DNA from: Streptococcus oralis
GTDB lineage: Bacteria; Bacillota; Bacilli; Lactobacillales; Streptococcaceae
Direction of reading: 5' to 3'
Length of the DNA: 64,000 nucleotides
Assembly: GCF_021497945.1 (NCBI RefSeq)
Contig: NZ_CP046524.1
Coordinates: forward strand, 779,501 to 843,500
Shown here: positions 36,435 to 45,708 of the stretch, piece by piece
How the letters are laid out: each line of letters starts with the position of its first letter
Numbering within the stretch: position 1 is the first letter of the stretch
The notes under the pieces: generated by a model
Told to the model about the DNA's origin: nothing
The model's database searches: none
Seen by the model: the letters and a program-made list of their open reading frames with translations, nothing else
Translations under genes and position numbers: made by a program

Positions 36435-36524
36435 TCTGAGCTACTCTTCGAGTGGCTGTGGTCTACGTGACCAAACGATCTATACTTGCAACATCGTTGC
36501 ACATCTTATTTAGGAGGTTCAGTA
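36435..36524 (+). other. Hairpin-rich leader before pnrA
   Basis: Three short inverted repeats in 90 bases: AGCTACTC/GAGTGGCT, TGGTC/GACCA and AACGAT/ATCGTT. None has a T tract. They may be RNA-processing or stability elements separating the salvage enzymes from the lipoprotein gene. No known riboswitch was recognised. Confidence 0.35.
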
Positions 36525-37580
36525 ATGAACAAGAAACAATGGCTAGGCCTTGGTCTAGTTGCAGTGGCAGCAGTTGGACTTGCTGCATGTGGTAACCGCT
36601 CTTCTCGTAACGCAGCTTCATCTTCATCTGAAATGAAGACGAAAGCAGCGATCGTAACAGATACTGGTGGTGTTGATGATAAATCATTCAACCAATCAGC
36701 TTGGGAAGGTTTGCAAGACTGGGGTAAAGAACACAATCTTTCAAAAGATAATGGATATACTTATTATCAATCTAACAGTGAAGCTGACTACGCTAACCAC
36801 TTGCAACAAGCGGCTGGAAGTTACAACCTGATCTTCGGTGTTGGTTTTGCACTTCACAATGCAGTTGAAGAAGCGGCAAAAGAGCACACAGACTTGAACT
36901 ATGTCTTGATTGATGATGTCATCAAAGATCAAAAGAACGTTGCAAGTGTTACTTTCGCGGATAACGAAGCAGCTTACCTTGCAGGTGTTGCAGCCGCTAA
37001 AACAACTAAGACAAAACAAATCGGTTTTGTAGGTGGTATGGAATCTGAAGTTATCTCACGTTTTGAAGCTGGTTTCAAAGCAGGTGTTGCTTCAGTAGAT
37101 TCTTCTATCAAGGTTCAAGTAGACTACGCTGGTTCATTTGGTGACGCAGCTAAAGGTAAAACAATCGCTGCCGCTCAGTATGCTGCAGGTGCTGACGTTG
37201 TATACCAAGTAGCAGGTGGTACTGGAGCAGGTGTCTTCTCTGAAGCGAAATCACTCAACGAAAGCCGTCCTGAAAATGAAAAAGTTTGGGTTATCGGTGT
37301 TGACCGTGACCAAGTGGAAGAAGGTAAATACACTTCTAAAGATGGTAAGGAATCAAACTTTGTTCTTGCTTCAACTTTGAAACAAGTTGGTACAACTGTA
37401 AAAGATATTGCTAACAAAACTGAAAAAGGCGAATTCCCTGGTGGACAAGTTATTGTCTACTCATTGAAAGATAAAGGGGTTGACTTGGCAGTAACAAATC
37501 TTTCTGAAGAAGGTAAAAAAGCTGTTGAGGACGCAAAAGCTAAGATCCTTGACGGAAGTATTAAAGTTCCTGAAAAATAA
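36525..37580 (+). CDS. pnrA: Nucleoside-binding lipoprotein (PnrA/BMP family)
   Basis: Surface-anchored substrate-binding protein of the nucleoside ABC importer; 351 residues. The N-terminus MNKKQWLGLGLVAVAAVGLA ends in the lipobox LAAC (Cys22). The BMP/PnrA domain shows AAIVTDTGGVDDKSFNQSAW, GFVGGMESEVISRFEAGFKA and VYQVAGGTGAGVF. The start at 36525 follows AGGAGG (36512-36517). Codon use suggests high expression. The downstream ATPase and two permeases complete the transporter. Pneumococcal PnrA binds purine and pyrimidine nucleosides; the same is inferred here. Confidence 0.95.
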   Translation: MNKKQWLGLGLVAVAAVGLAACGNRSSRNAASSSSEMKTKAAIVTDTGGVDDKSFNQSAWEGLQDWGKEHNLSKDNGYTYYQSNSEADYANHLQQAAGSYNLIFGVGFALHNAVEEAAKEHTDLNYVLIDDVIKDQKNVASVTFADNEAAYLAGVAAAKTTKTKQIGFVGGMESEVISRFEAGFKAGVASVDSSIKVQVDYAGSFGDAAKGKTIAAAQYAAGADVVYQVAGGTGAGVFSEAKSLNESRPENEKVWVIGVDRDQVEEGKYTSKDGKESNFVLASTLKQVGTTVKDIANKTEKGEFPGGQVIVYSLKDKGVDLAVTNLSEEGKKAVEDAKAKILDGSIKVPEK

Positions 37581-37601
37581 TGGATAAAAGTCATTTCTTA
37601 G

Positions 37602-37651
37602 GAAGCGGCCATTGGTCGCTTCTTTAAGAATTGAGACAATTTTTGTCTCAA
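37602..37651 (+). other. Two consecutive hairpins between pnrA and the transporter genes
   Basis: GAAGCG and CGCTTC (37602-37622) enclose a further CC/GG pair; TTGAGACAA and TTGTCTCAA (37631-37651) form a 9-bp stem. Neither is followed by a long T run. They probably act as partial terminators or 3' stabilisers that keep pnrA mRNA in excess over the transporter. Confidence 0.5.
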
Positions 37652-37716
37652 TAGAGCTTGTTAATGTGATTAGCAGGTTTTATTGAAATAAAATAAACCT
37701 CTGAAAGGAAGAGCAT

Positions 37717-39252
37717 ATGGCACACGAAAATGTCATTGAGATGCGTGAGATTACCAAGGTGTTTGGTGAATTTGTCGCCAACGACAAAATCAACCTGCAC
37801 CTACGAAAAGGTGAAATCCATGCACTTTTAGGAGAAAATGGAGCGGGTAAATCCACTCTGATGAATATGCTGGCAGGACTTCTCGAGCCAACTAGTGGTG
37901 AGATTGTGGTGAATGGTCAAGTTGTAAAACTAGACTCGCCTTCTAAAGCAGCTAGTTTGGGAATCGGTATGGTTCACCAACACTTTATGTTGGTTGAAGC
38001 TTTTACAGTGGCTGAAAATATCATTTTGGGGAGTGAAATCACTAAAAATGGTGTTCTAGATATAGCTGGTGCTACTAAAGAAATCAAGGCTCTTTCTGAA
38101 CGTTATGGTTTGGCAGTGGATCCTGCTGCTAAGGTGGCGGATATTTCCGTTGGTGCCCAACAACGTGTAGAAATCTTGAAAACACTCTATCGTGGTGCTG
38201 ATATCCTTATCTTTGACGAACCTACAGCCGTATTGACTCCTTCAGAGATTGATGAGTTGATGGCAATCATGAAAAACCTTGTCAAAGAAGGGAAGTCTAT
38301 CATTTTGATTACCCATAAACTGGATGAAATCCGTGCAGTGTCTGATCGTGTTACGGTTATCCGTCGTGGGAAATCAATCCAGACGGTTGAAATCGCAGGC
38401 GCAACCAATGCAGATTTGGCGGAAATGATGGTTGGACGTTCGGTATCCTTTAAGACAGCCAAACAAGCAGCCCAGCCAAAAGATGTAGTCTTGTCTATCA
38501 AAGACCTAGTTGTCAATGAAAACCGTGGTGTACCAGCTGTGAAGAACCTTTCTTTGGATGTTCGTGCTGGTGAAATTGTTGGGATCGCAGGAATTGATGG
38601 TAACGGCCAGTCAGAACTCATCCAAGCTATCACAGGTCTTCGGAAAGTTGAGTCTGGTAGCATTGATTTGAAAGGAAAGTCAGTTGTCGGTATGCATCCT
38701 CGACAAATTACTGAGATGAGTGTGGGGCACGTTCCAGAAGACCGTCATCGTGATGGTTTGATTTTGGATATGATGATTTCGGAAAACATTGCTCTTCAAA
38801 CCTATTACAAAGAACCACTCAGTAAAAATGGTATCTTGAACTATGCCAATATTACTTCTCATGCTAAGAAATTGATGGAAGAATTTGACGTTCGTGCTGC
38901 TAGTGAGTTTGTACCAGCAGCAGCTCTCTCAGGGGGGAATCAGCAAAAAGCAATTATCGCTCGTGAGATTGATCGAGATCCTGATCTCCTAATCGTTAGC
39001 CAACCGACACGTGGATTGGACGTTGGTGCCATTGAGTACATTCACAAACGCTTGATTGAGGAACGTGATAATGGCAAGGCTGTTCTCGTTGTCAGCTTTG
39101 AACTGGATGAGATTTTAAATGTCTCAGACCGTATTGCTGTTATCCACGATGGGAAGATTCAAGGTATTGTGTCGCCAGAAACAACCAACAAACAGGAACT
39201 TGGTGTCTTGATGGCTGGTGGAAGCTTGGGAAAGGAGAAGAGTGATGTCTAA
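37717..39252 (+). CDS. Nucleoside ABC importer, fused twin ATPase
   Basis: A 511-residue ATPase with two nucleotide-binding domains, as in sugar and nucleoside importers (NupO/RbsA type). Domain 1 has GENGAGKSTLMNML, signature SVGAQQRVEILKTL and ILIFDEPTAVL. Domain 2 has a degenerate Walker A GIDGNGQSE, signature LSGGNQQKAIIAREI and the B motif LLIVSQPTRGLD, where the catalytic Glu is replaced by Gln. One active and one degenerate site is normal for this class. GAAAGGAAGAGCAT precedes the ATG. The permease gene overlaps its end. Confidence 0.93.
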   Translation: MAHENVIEMREITKVFGEFVANDKINLHLRKGEIHALLGENGAGKSTLMNMLAGLLEPTSGEIVVNGQVVKLDSPSKAASLGIGMVHQHFMLVEAFTVAENIILGSEITKNGVLDIAGATKEIKALSERYGLAVDPAAKVADISVGAQQRVEILKTLYRGADILIFDEPTAVLTPSEIDELMAIMKNLVKEGKSIILITHKLDEIRAVSDRVTVIRRGKSIQTVEIAGATNADLAEMMVGRSVSFKTAKQAAQPKDVVLSIKDLVVNENRGVPAVKNLSLDVRAGEIVGIAGIDGNGQSELIQAITGLRKVESGSIDLKGKSVVGMHPRQITEMSVGHVPEDRHRDGLILDMMISENIALQTYYKEPLSKNGILNYANITSHAKKLMEEFDVRAASEFVPAAALSGGNQQKAIIAREIDRDPDLLIVSQPTRGLDVGAIEYIHKRLIEERDNGKAVLVVSFELDEILNVSDRIAVIHDGKIQGIVSPETTNKQELGVLMAGGSLGKEKSDV

Positions 39253-40303
39253 AAAATTACAACAAATTTCGGTTCCCATGATTTCTGTATTCTTAGGAAT
39301 CTTGCTCGGAGCCATTGTCATGTGGATCTTCGGCTATGATGCTATCTGGGGTTATGAGGAGTTGTTCTACACAGCTTTCGGTAGTCTGCGTGGTATCGGT
39401 GAGATTTTCCGTGCCATGGGACCTCTTGTCTTGATTGGTCTTGGTTTTGCAGTAGCCAGTCGTGCAGGCTTCTTTAACGTTGGACTTCCTGGACAGGCTC
39501 TTGCAGGTTGGGTTATGAGTGGGTGGTTTGCCCTTTCAAATCCTGATATGCCACGTCCTTTGATGATTCTTGCGACAGTTGTTATTGCCCTTATCGCTGG
39601 TGGGATTGTCGGAGCTATCCCAGGTGTTCTCAGAGCTTATCTCGGTACGTCAGAGGTTATCGTGACCATCATGATGAACTACATTGTATTGTATGTAGGA
39701 AATGCCTTTATTCATGCCTTTCCTAAAGATATTATGCAAAGTACAGACTCAACGATTCGTGTTAGTGCCAATGCTACATACCAGACACCATGGTTATCAG
39801 AGTTGACTGGAAATTCTCGTATGAATATTGGAATCTTCTTTGCAATCATTGCTGTAGTTGTGATTTGGTTCTTGCTCAAGAAAACGACTCTCGGTTTTGA
39901 AATTCGTGCAGTTGGTCTCAATCCCCATGCTTCAGAGTACGCTGGTATTTCAGCAAAACGTACAATCATCCTATCAATGATTATCTCTGGTGCCTTGGCT
40001 GGTCTTGGTGGAGCTGTCGAAGGTCTTGGAACTTTCCAAAACGTTTACGTTCAGGGCTCATCATTAGCTATCGGATTTAACGGGATGGCAGTTAGTTTGC
40101 TTGCTGGAAATTCACCAATTGGAATTCTCTTTGCAGCCTTCTTATTTGGTGTTCTACAAGTTGGTGCGCCAGGTATGAATGCAGCACAAGTTCCGTCTGA
40201 GCTTGTTAGCATTGTAACAGCGTCCATTATCTTCTTTGTCAGCGTTCACTACCTTATCGAACGCTTTGTCAAACCTAAAAAACAAGTTAAAGGAGGTAAG
40301 TAA
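39245..40303 (+). CDS. Nucleoside ABC importer permease 1
   Basis: A 352-residue inner-membrane permease of the BPD_transp_2 family (NupP/YufP type) with about nine helices. Blocks include GFAVASRAGFFNVGLPGQALAG and GTSEVIVTIMMNYIVLY, the coupling region for the twin ATPase. The ATG at 39245 follows AAGGAGA; a GTG further upstream would include that site. It overlaps the ATPase gene by eight bases and is followed two bases later by the second permease. Confidence 0.92.
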   Translation: MSKKLQQISVPMISVFLGILLGAIVMWIFGYDAIWGYEELFYTAFGSLRGIGEIFRAMGPLVLIGLGFAVASRAGFFNVGLPGQALAGWVMSGWFALSNPDMPRPLMILATVVIALIAGGIVGAIPGVLRAYLGTSEVIVTIMMNYIVLYVGNAFIHAFPKDIMQSTDSTIRVSANATYQTPWLSELTGNSRMNIGIFFAIIAVVVIWFLLKKTTLGFEIRAVGLNPHASEYAGISAKRTIILSMIISGALAGLGGAVEGLGTFQNVYVQGSSLAIGFNGMAVSLLAGNSPIGILFAAFLFGVLQVGAPGMNAAQVPSELVSIVTASIIFFVSVHYLIERFVKPKKQVKGGK

Positions 40304-40305
40304 GG

Positions 40306-41262
40306 ATGTCTATTACAACATTACTCACCCTCTTGGTCTCTTCTATGCTGATATACTCAGCACCACTTATTTTTACGAGTATCGGAGGGGTCTTCTCTGA
40401 ACGTGGAGGGGTAGTCAACGTCGGTCTTGAGGGAATTATGGTTATGGGTGCCTTTTCTGGGGTAGTCTTCAACCTTGAATTTGCAGAACAACTTGGATCA
40501 GCAACTCCTTGGCTTGCCCTATTAGTCGGAGGAATTGTGGGAGCGATTTTCTCAATTATCCACGCAGCTGCGACCGTTCACTTCCGTGCGGACCATGTTG
40601 TCAGTGGAACAGTGTTGAACTTGATGGCACCAGCTTTAGCAGTCTTTTTGGTCAAAGTCCTTTATAACAAAGGACAAACCGACAACTTGAGCCAAACTTT
40701 TGGACGTTTTGATTTTCCAGTTTTGGCAAATATCCCAGTGATTGGAGATATCTTTTTCAAGTCAACGAGTCTACTTGGTTACTTGGCGATTGCTTTCTCA
40801 TTCCTTGCTTGGTTTATCCTCTTCAAAACCCGCTTTGGTCTTCGTCTTCGCTCTGTCGGTGAACACCCTCAAGCAGCGGATACCTTGGGGATCAATGTTT
40901 ACAAGATGAGATATTTTGGGGTTATCATTTCTGGTTTCCTTGGCGGAATTGGTGGAGCTATCTACGCCCAATCAATCTCAGTCAACTTCTCAGTAACAAC
41001 CATTGTAGGACCTGGATTTATTGCTCTTGCGGCTATGATTTTTGGTAAATGGAATCCAATCGGAGCTATGCTTTCAAGTCTCTTCTTCGGACTCTCTCAA
41101 AGTTTGGCCGTTATCGGTTCCCAGCTTCCTTTCTTACAAGGAGTACCTGCGGTCTACCTACAAATTGCACCTTATGTTTTGACAGTCATTGTCTTGGCAG
41201 CCTTCTTTGGAAAAGCTGTTGCACCAAAGGCAGACGGTATCAACTATATCAAATCAAAATAA
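40306..41262 (+). CDS. Nucleoside ABC importer permease 2
   Basis: A 318-residue permease (NupQ/YufQ type) with about eight to nine helices that pairs with permease 1. The conserved opening LIYSAPLIFTSIGGVFSERG, then VVNVGLEGIMVMGAF, and the later GEHPQAADTLGINVYKMRY are family hallmarks. AAGGAGGTAAGG precedes the ATG. It is the last gene of the salvage and import cluster and ends at a terminator shared with plsY. Confidence 0.93.
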   Translation: MSITTLLTLLVSSMLIYSAPLIFTSIGGVFSERGGVVNVGLEGIMVMGAFSGVVFNLEFAEQLGSATPWLALLVGGIVGAIFSIIHAAATVHFRADHVVSGTVLNLMAPALAVFLVKVLYNKGQTDNLSQTFGRFDFPVLANIPVIGDIFFKSTSLLGYLAIAFSFLAWFILFKTRFGLRLRSVGEHPQAADTLGINVYKMRYFGVIISGFLGGIGGAIYAQSISVNFSVTTIVGPGFIALAAMIFGKWNPIGAMLSSLFFGLSQSLAVIGSQLPFLQGVPAVYLQIAPYVLTVIVLAAFFGKAVAPKADGINYIKSK

Positions 41263-41270
41263 GTATACAA

Positions 41271-41298
41271 AAAAACGTCAGTTCAAACTGGCGTTTTA
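41271..41298. terminator. Bidirectional terminator between the importer and plsY
   Basis: AAAACGTCAGTT and the facing CTGGCGTTTT pair with one mismatch around CAAA, flanked by A and T runs. The plsY stop codon is inside the T run. Confidence 0.82.
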
Positions 41299-41937
41299 TT
41301 TTTTAGGATTTTGATGAGTTAGGTTTAATCCCCAAGGGACGAGATTTTCAGTTTTATTTTTGATGCGTGTGATATTATCCTTGTGACGAATGATAATTAA
41401 GCTAGCAAGTGCTAGGATAATCAGAATGAAGAGAGGGTCATAGCTGCTCAGGATAAATCCAAATAGTGGAAATAGGAGAACTCCGATAACGGCTGCGATA
41501 GAAGCAGTAACGCTAGACAGTGAAATCATACTACCTAGATAGAGGCTTCCAAAGAATACGATTGCTAGATAGAGACAAAAAACAGGCGCAAATCCGAAAA
41601 TCACTCCAGCGCTGGTTGCGACAGCCTTGCCCCCTTTAAATCCTGCAAAGATAGGAAAGGTATGTCCAATCACAGCCAAAAGTCCAAAGACAAGAGGTGA
41701 TACACCCTGTAGGTGGAAAAAAATTGGAAGTAGTGTGGCCAAGGTTCCTTTGAAAAAATCAATCACAAAGGTTGCCATCCCTGCTTTCTTACCCAAAATA
41801 CGGAAAGTATTGGTTGTTCCAGTATTTCCAGAACCGTGTTCACGCAGATTTGTTTGAAAAAAAACTTGTCCAATCCATAGACCAGACGGAATAGAACCTA
41901 GTAGATAAGCTAGAATTAATAATACAAATGTCATCAT
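41296..41937 (-). CDS. plsY: Acyl-phosphate:glycerol-3-phosphate acyltransferase
   Basis: Membrane enzyme that makes lysophosphatidic acid from acyl-phosphate, the first step of phospholipid synthesis with PlsX; 213 residues. The loops [30 protein letters not shown] and [12 protein letters not shown] are the three catalytic PlsY motifs in order. Five hydrophobic helices are visible. The ATG at 41937 (with a second ATG three bases on) lies six bases after a TGGTATAAT box, so the mRNA may be leaderless. It is divergent from parE. Confidence 0.95.
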   Translation of the reverse strand: MMTFVLLILAYLLGSIPSGLWIGQVFFQTNLREHGSGNTGTTNTFRILGKKAGMATFVIDFFKGTLATLLPIFFHLQGVSPLVFGLLAVIGHTFPIFAGFKGGKAVATSAGVIFGFAPVFCLYLAIVFFGSLYLGSMISLSSVTASIAAVIGVLLFPLFGFILSSYDPLFILIILALASLIIIRHKDNITRIKNKTENLVPWGLNLTHQNPKK

Positions 41938-41943
41938 GTGTCT

Positions 41944-41964
41944 ATTATACCATGAAATGGTATA
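41944..41964 (-). promoter_or_regulatory. plsY extended -10 box inside a perfect inverted repeat
   Basis: The minus strand reads TGGTATAAT with TATAAT at 41944-41949. TATACCAT and ATGGTATA (41946-41964) form an 8-bp perfect inverted repeat around GAA covering the -10 box, a possible operator. Confidence 0.5.
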
Positions 41965-42014
41965 GAAAGGCTGAGAATATCTTGTGAAATTGTGACAGCT
42001 GAATGGGAAAAACT

Positions 42015-42043
42015 TTGCAAAATCCCTAGAAAACCTGTAAAAT
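42015..42043 (+). promoter_or_regulatory. parE promoter
   Basis: TTGCAA (42015-42020), a 17-base spacer and TAAAAT (42038-42043), 30 bases before the GTG start. Confidence 0.7.
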
Positions 42044-42072
42044 AGTAAAGATGAACGAATAGGAGGTTCCTT

Positions 42073-44016
42073 GTGTCAAAAAAGGAAATCAATATTAACA
42101 ATTATAATGACGACGCCATTCAGGTGCTAGAAGGGTTGGATGCGGTCCGTAAACGTCCAGGGATGTATATCGGATCGACTGACGGTGCGGGTCTCCATCA
42201 CCTAGTCTGGGAAATCGTGGATAATGCGGTCGATGAAGCCCTATCTGGATTTGGTGATCGCATTGATGTGACCATCAATAAGGACGGGAGTTTGACGGTT
42301 CAAGACCACGGTCGTGGGATGCCGACTGGGATGCACGCTATGGGAATTCCAACTGTTGAAGTAATCTTTACTATTCTCCACGCTGGAGGGAAATTCGGTC
42401 AAGGGGGTTATAAGACATCAGGTGGTCTCCACGGGGTTGGTTCTTCAGTCGTTAATGCCCTATCAAGTTGGCTGGAAGTTGAAATCACCCGCGATGGTAC
42501 AGTCTACAAGCAACGTTTTGAAAATGGTGGGAAACCCGTCACAACCTTGAAGAAAATTGGTACAGCAGCTAAGTCTAAGACAGGTACCAAGGTGACCTTC
42601 ATGCCTGATGCTAGTATTTTTTCTACGACAGACTTTAAATACAATACCATTTCAGAACGCCTTAATGAGTCAGCCTTTCTCTTGAAAAATGTGACCTTGT
42701 CTTTGACAGATAAGCGAACAGATGAAGCAATCGAATTCCATTATGAGAACGGGGTACAAGACTTTGTTTCTTACCTCAATGAAGACAAGGAAACCTTGAC
42801 ACCAGTCCTTTACTTTGAAGGCGAAGACAATGGTTTCCAAGTGGAAGTTGCCCTCCAGTACAATGATGGATTTTCAGATAACATTCTCTCCTTTGTCAAT
42901 AATGTCCGTACCAAAGATGGTGGAACGCACGAGACGGGGCTCAAGTCTGCCATTACTAAGGTTATGAATGACTATGCGCGTAAGACAGGTCTTCTCAAGG
43001 AAAAGGATAAAAACCTTGAAGGTTCAGACTATCGTGAGGGACTAGCGGCCGTTCTTTCTATCTTGGTTCCGGAAGAACACCTCCAGTTTGAAGGACAGAC
43101 CAAGGACAAACTAGGCAGTCCACTGGCTCGCCCGATTGTGGATAGCATTGTTGCTGAAAAATTAACTTTCTTTCTTATGGAAAATGGGGAGCTGGCTTCC
43201 AATCTCATCCGCAAGGCTATCAAGGCTCGTGATGCTCGTGAAGCAGCCCGTAAGGCACGTGATGAGAGCCGAAATGGGAAGAAAAATAAGAAAGACAAGG
43301 GCCTGCTATCTGGTAAATTAACCCCAGCCCAGTCTAAGAATCCTGCAAAAAATGAACTCTATCTGGTCGAGGGGGACTCTGCCGGTGGTTCGGCCAAACA
43401 AGGTCGTGACCGTAAATTCCAAGCTATCCTACCTCTTCGTGGTAAGGTTATCAATACAGCCAAGGCCAAGATGGCAGATATCCTCAAAAATGAGGAAATC
43501 AACACTATGATTTATACCATCGGCGCGGGTGTGGGAGCAGACTTCTCTATTGAAGATGCCAACTATGACAAGATCATTATCATGACCGATGCGGATACCG
43601 ATGGTGCCCATATCCAGACCTTGCTCTTGACATTTTTCTACCGTTATATGCGTCCCCTAGTTGAGGCAGGCCATGTCTATATAGCCCTTCCGCCTCTTTA
43701 CAAGATGTCCAAAGGCAAAGGCAAGAAAGAAGAAGTGGCCTACGCTTGGACGGACGGAGAGCTGGAAGAACTCCGCAAGCAGTTTGGCAAAGGCGCAATC
43801 CTCCAACGCTACAAGGGACTCGGTGAGATGAATGCGGACCAACTCTGGGAAACAACCATGAATCCAGAAACGCGTACCCTCATTCGTGTCACAATCGAAG
43901 ATCTAGCACGCGCTGAACGCCGTGTCAATGTCCTCATGGGAGATAAGGTCGAACCACGCCGTAAATGGATTGAGGATAATGTCAAGTTTACCTTGGAGGA
44001 GAGTACTGTTTTCTGA
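42073..44016 (+). CDS. parE: DNA topoisomerase IV subunit B
   Basis: ATPase subunit of topoisomerase IV, which unlinks daughter chromosomes; 647 residues. The GHKL ATP site has [13 protein letters not shown] and [15 protein letters not shown], and the TOPRIM domain has [26 protein letters not shown] and [14 protein letters not shown]. Quinolone positions read wild type: Asp435, Pro454, Ile460. It starts with GTG after AGGAGG (42061-42066). Its stop overlaps the next ATG by one base (TGATG), so the inserted AT-rich gene is translationally coupled to it. Confidence 0.97.
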   Translation: MSKKEININNYNDDAIQVLEGLDAVRKRPGMYIGSTDGAGLHHLVWEIVDNAVDEALSGFGDRIDVTINKDGSLTVQDHGRGMPTGMHAMGIPTVEVIFTILHAGGKFGQGGYKTSGGLHGVGSSVVNALSSWLEVEITRDGTVYKQRFENGGKPVTTLKKIGTAAKSKTGTKVTFMPDASIFSTTDFKYNTISERLNESAFLLKNVTLSLTDKRTDEAIEFHYENGVQDFVSYLNEDKETLTPVLYFEGEDNGFQVEVALQYNDGFSDNILSFVNNVRTKDGGTHETGLKSAITKVMNDYARKTGLLKEKDKNLEGSDYREGLAAVLSILVPEEHLQFEGQTKDKLGSPLARPIVDSIVAEKLTFFLMENGELASNLIRKAIKARDAREAARKARDESRNGKKNKKDKGLLSGKLTPAQSKNPAKNELYLVEGDSAGGSAKQGRDRKFQAILPLRGKVINTAKAKMADILKNEEINTMIYTIGAGVGADFSIEDANYDKIIIMTDADTDGAHIQTLLLTFFYRYMRPLVEAGHVYIALPPLYKMSKGKGKKEEVAYAWTDGELEELRKQFGKGAILQRYKGLGEMNADQLWETTMNPETRTLIRVTIEDLARAERRVNVLMGDKVEPRRKWIEDNVKFTLEESTVF

Positions 44017-44807
44017 TGGTTAGAAAAAATTATTTTGAAATCTTAGATGGTATGAATTTTAACCCGAGCACGGAATTTGATAATCTCTATATTTTGTTAT
44101 CGAATAGATTGTTAGAGGAACTAAATCATAAATTTCTTAATTATCAAAATCGCAGAACTTTTATAGATTTTGATGAGTTCTTAAAGTTTTGCTTATCTCA
44201 AGCGGATAATGAATTAGAAAAACTTTTTATTTTTGCTGAGCTTTTAAATGATATGTTGTCGATTATAAACCCGAATCATCCCTTATTAAGGGATGATGTG
44301 TATGCTGTTAGAGAAAATATCAACAGAGTTCTAGATTTATCGAATCATGAGTTTCTTACTTTAGAAAGTGGTCGTCAAATCATCGTTGAAAAGAATGTTT
44401 ATGCCTCAGAAGTTTCTCAGATTGTATCTGAAACGAGTATTCAAGATGCGATAAAGGTTTTAGAATATAATCATTTTGCAAATAAAGGAGATGTTCAGCG
44501 TAAGAAAGAAATACTTATTGCTTTAGCGAACTACCTTGAACCGTTTAGGAGAGAATTAAATAATTCTGAAGAATTAAAAGATATTTTGAAAGTTAACAAT
44601 CAAAAGGTTATCGCGTTTGAAAAACTTTTTGAAATGTATAATAATTTTGGTTTAAGGCACAATAATTCAAATCAATATCATCTTGATTTGGCTGATGATG
44701 AACTGGAACAATGGTACGATGACATCTATACTTCGACTTTATTTGTTATTTTAAGCATGGATGAATCTAGAATTTTGTCGAAATTAAAAACTTTGAGAGA
44801 AGGATAG
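44016..44807 (+). CDS. AT-rich accessory protein of unknown function between parE and parC
   Basis: A 263-residue cytoplasmic protein with no recognised family. It is all-helical and acidic in character, with a C-terminal block LRHNNSNQYHLDLADDELEQ followed by WYDDIYTSTLFVILSM. The RH-N motif followed by an acidic helix recalls C-terminal domains of HEPN/abortive-infection proteins (weak resemblance, not a claim). Codons favour TTA, ATA and AAT, unlike parE next door, which suggests transfer. It has no promoter of its own and starts on the parE stop codon, so it is expressed with parE. Confidence 0.75.
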   Translation: MVRKNYFEILDGMNFNPSTEFDNLYILLSNRLLEELNHKFLNYQNRRTFIDFDEFLKFCLSQADNELEKLFIFAELLNDMLSIINPNHPLLRDDVYAVRENINRVLDLSNHEFLTLESGRQIIVEKNVYASEVSQIVSETSIQDAIKVLEYNHFANKGDVQRKKEILIALANYLEPFRRELNNSEELKDILKVNNQKVIAFEKLFEMYNNFGLRHNNSNQYHLDLADDELEQWYDDIYTSTLFVILSMDESRILSKLKTLREG

Positions 44808-44894
44808 CTAAATCTGTTATAATTGATTAACTAATTTAACTTGAGAAATAGTACGCTAATAGACAGTAATATCAAATAAAGAACAGGTGTTAAC

Positions 44895-45707
44895 ATGAGA
44901 ACTGAACCCGAAATGCTTGATTTAATTTTACAAACCGCAAAAACTCTAAAAGTCGATGCTGTCGCTATGTCTGGTTCACGAACGGATACAAAAACTCCAA
45001 AAGATGAGTTTCAGGATTACGATGTGGTCTATATCGTGGACGACTTAGATATTCTGACGAGCGACCTTTCTTGGTTGGACCAGTTTGGCAAACGTCTGAT
45101 TGAACAGTATAATGTACTGGGAAACCGTCGTCTTTATCTCCTGCTCTTTGAAGATGGCAATCGGATTGATTTGACCCTCTGTCCTACGGAGTATATTCAA
45201 GAGTGGGTGGATAGTGAAGCAGGGTTCACCGTTTTAGAAGATCCTAAGGGTTTGTTTGAACCTTATCTACCGAGTCCTCAACGCTTTTGGACGAGCCCAG
45301 CTAGTGCAATAGAGTTTGACAAAGCCTGCAATGAATTTTGGTGGGTGTCAGCCTACGTGGTTAAAGGGATTTGTCGCAAGCAAGTCATCTATGCCACCGA
45401 CCATCTCTACGGTATTTGTCAACAAGAACTCTTGAAGGTCTTGGCTTGGCAGGTTGCAAGTGATTGGGGAACAGTCGATATCGGCAAGAACTACAAGTAT
45501 CTTTTCCAGTATTTACCTACAGAGAAAGAGAAGGAATTCTCAGCTCTGCTTGATTTTTCAAGTGTAGAGAAACTTACTCAGTCCTTGTTTGCTACGATGC
45601 AACTTTTCCAAAGAGAAGCTCAAATCCTTGCTCAAAAGATGGGCTTTGCCTACGATAAGGAAGTGGCTGAGAAGATGACGAGATATGCTGAGGAGAGATT
45701 GAGCTAG
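44895..45707 (+). CDS. ANT(6)-like aminoglycoside 6-adenylyltransferase homologue
   Basis: A 270-residue nucleotidyltransferase related to AadE/ANT(6), which adenylates streptomycin. Nucleotide-binding residues are in SGSRTD (26-31), the catalytic DxD is QDYDVVYIV (Asp41, Asp43), and a further acidic residue is in NRIDLTLCP. It is shorter than ANT(6)-Ia (about 302) and well diverged, so true resistance activity is uncertain. Chromosomal ant-like genes in the parE-parC interval are known in viridans streptococci and in pneumococci that recombined with them. ACAGGTGTTAAC is a weak ribosome site; a weak promoter may lie near 44793-44823. Confidence 0.85.
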   Translation: MRTEPEMLDLILQTAKTLKVDAVAMSGSRTDTKTPKDEFQDYDVVYIVDDLDILTSDLSWLDQFGKRLIEQYNVLGNRRLYLLLFEDGNRIDLTLCPTEYIQEWVDSEAGFTVLEDPKGLFEPYLPSPQRFWTSPASAIEFDKACNEFWWVSAYVVKGICRKQVIYATDHLYGICQQELLKVLAWQVASDWGTVDIGKNYKYLFQYLPTEKEKEFSALLDFSSVEKLTQSLFATMQLFQREAQILAQKMGFAYDKEVAEKMTRYAEERLS

Positions 45708-45708
45708 T

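Noticed and set aside
36435-36524. Purine or deoxyguanosine riboswitch before pnrA
   Set aside because: No three-way junction or conserved purine-riboswitch core; only short stems.
44895-45707. Acquired aminoglycoside-resistance cassette on a mobile element
   Set aside because: No IS, integrase or flanking repeat; the protein is shorter than and diverged from ANT(6)-Ia. A chromosomal ant-like gene at this site is known in viridans streptococci.
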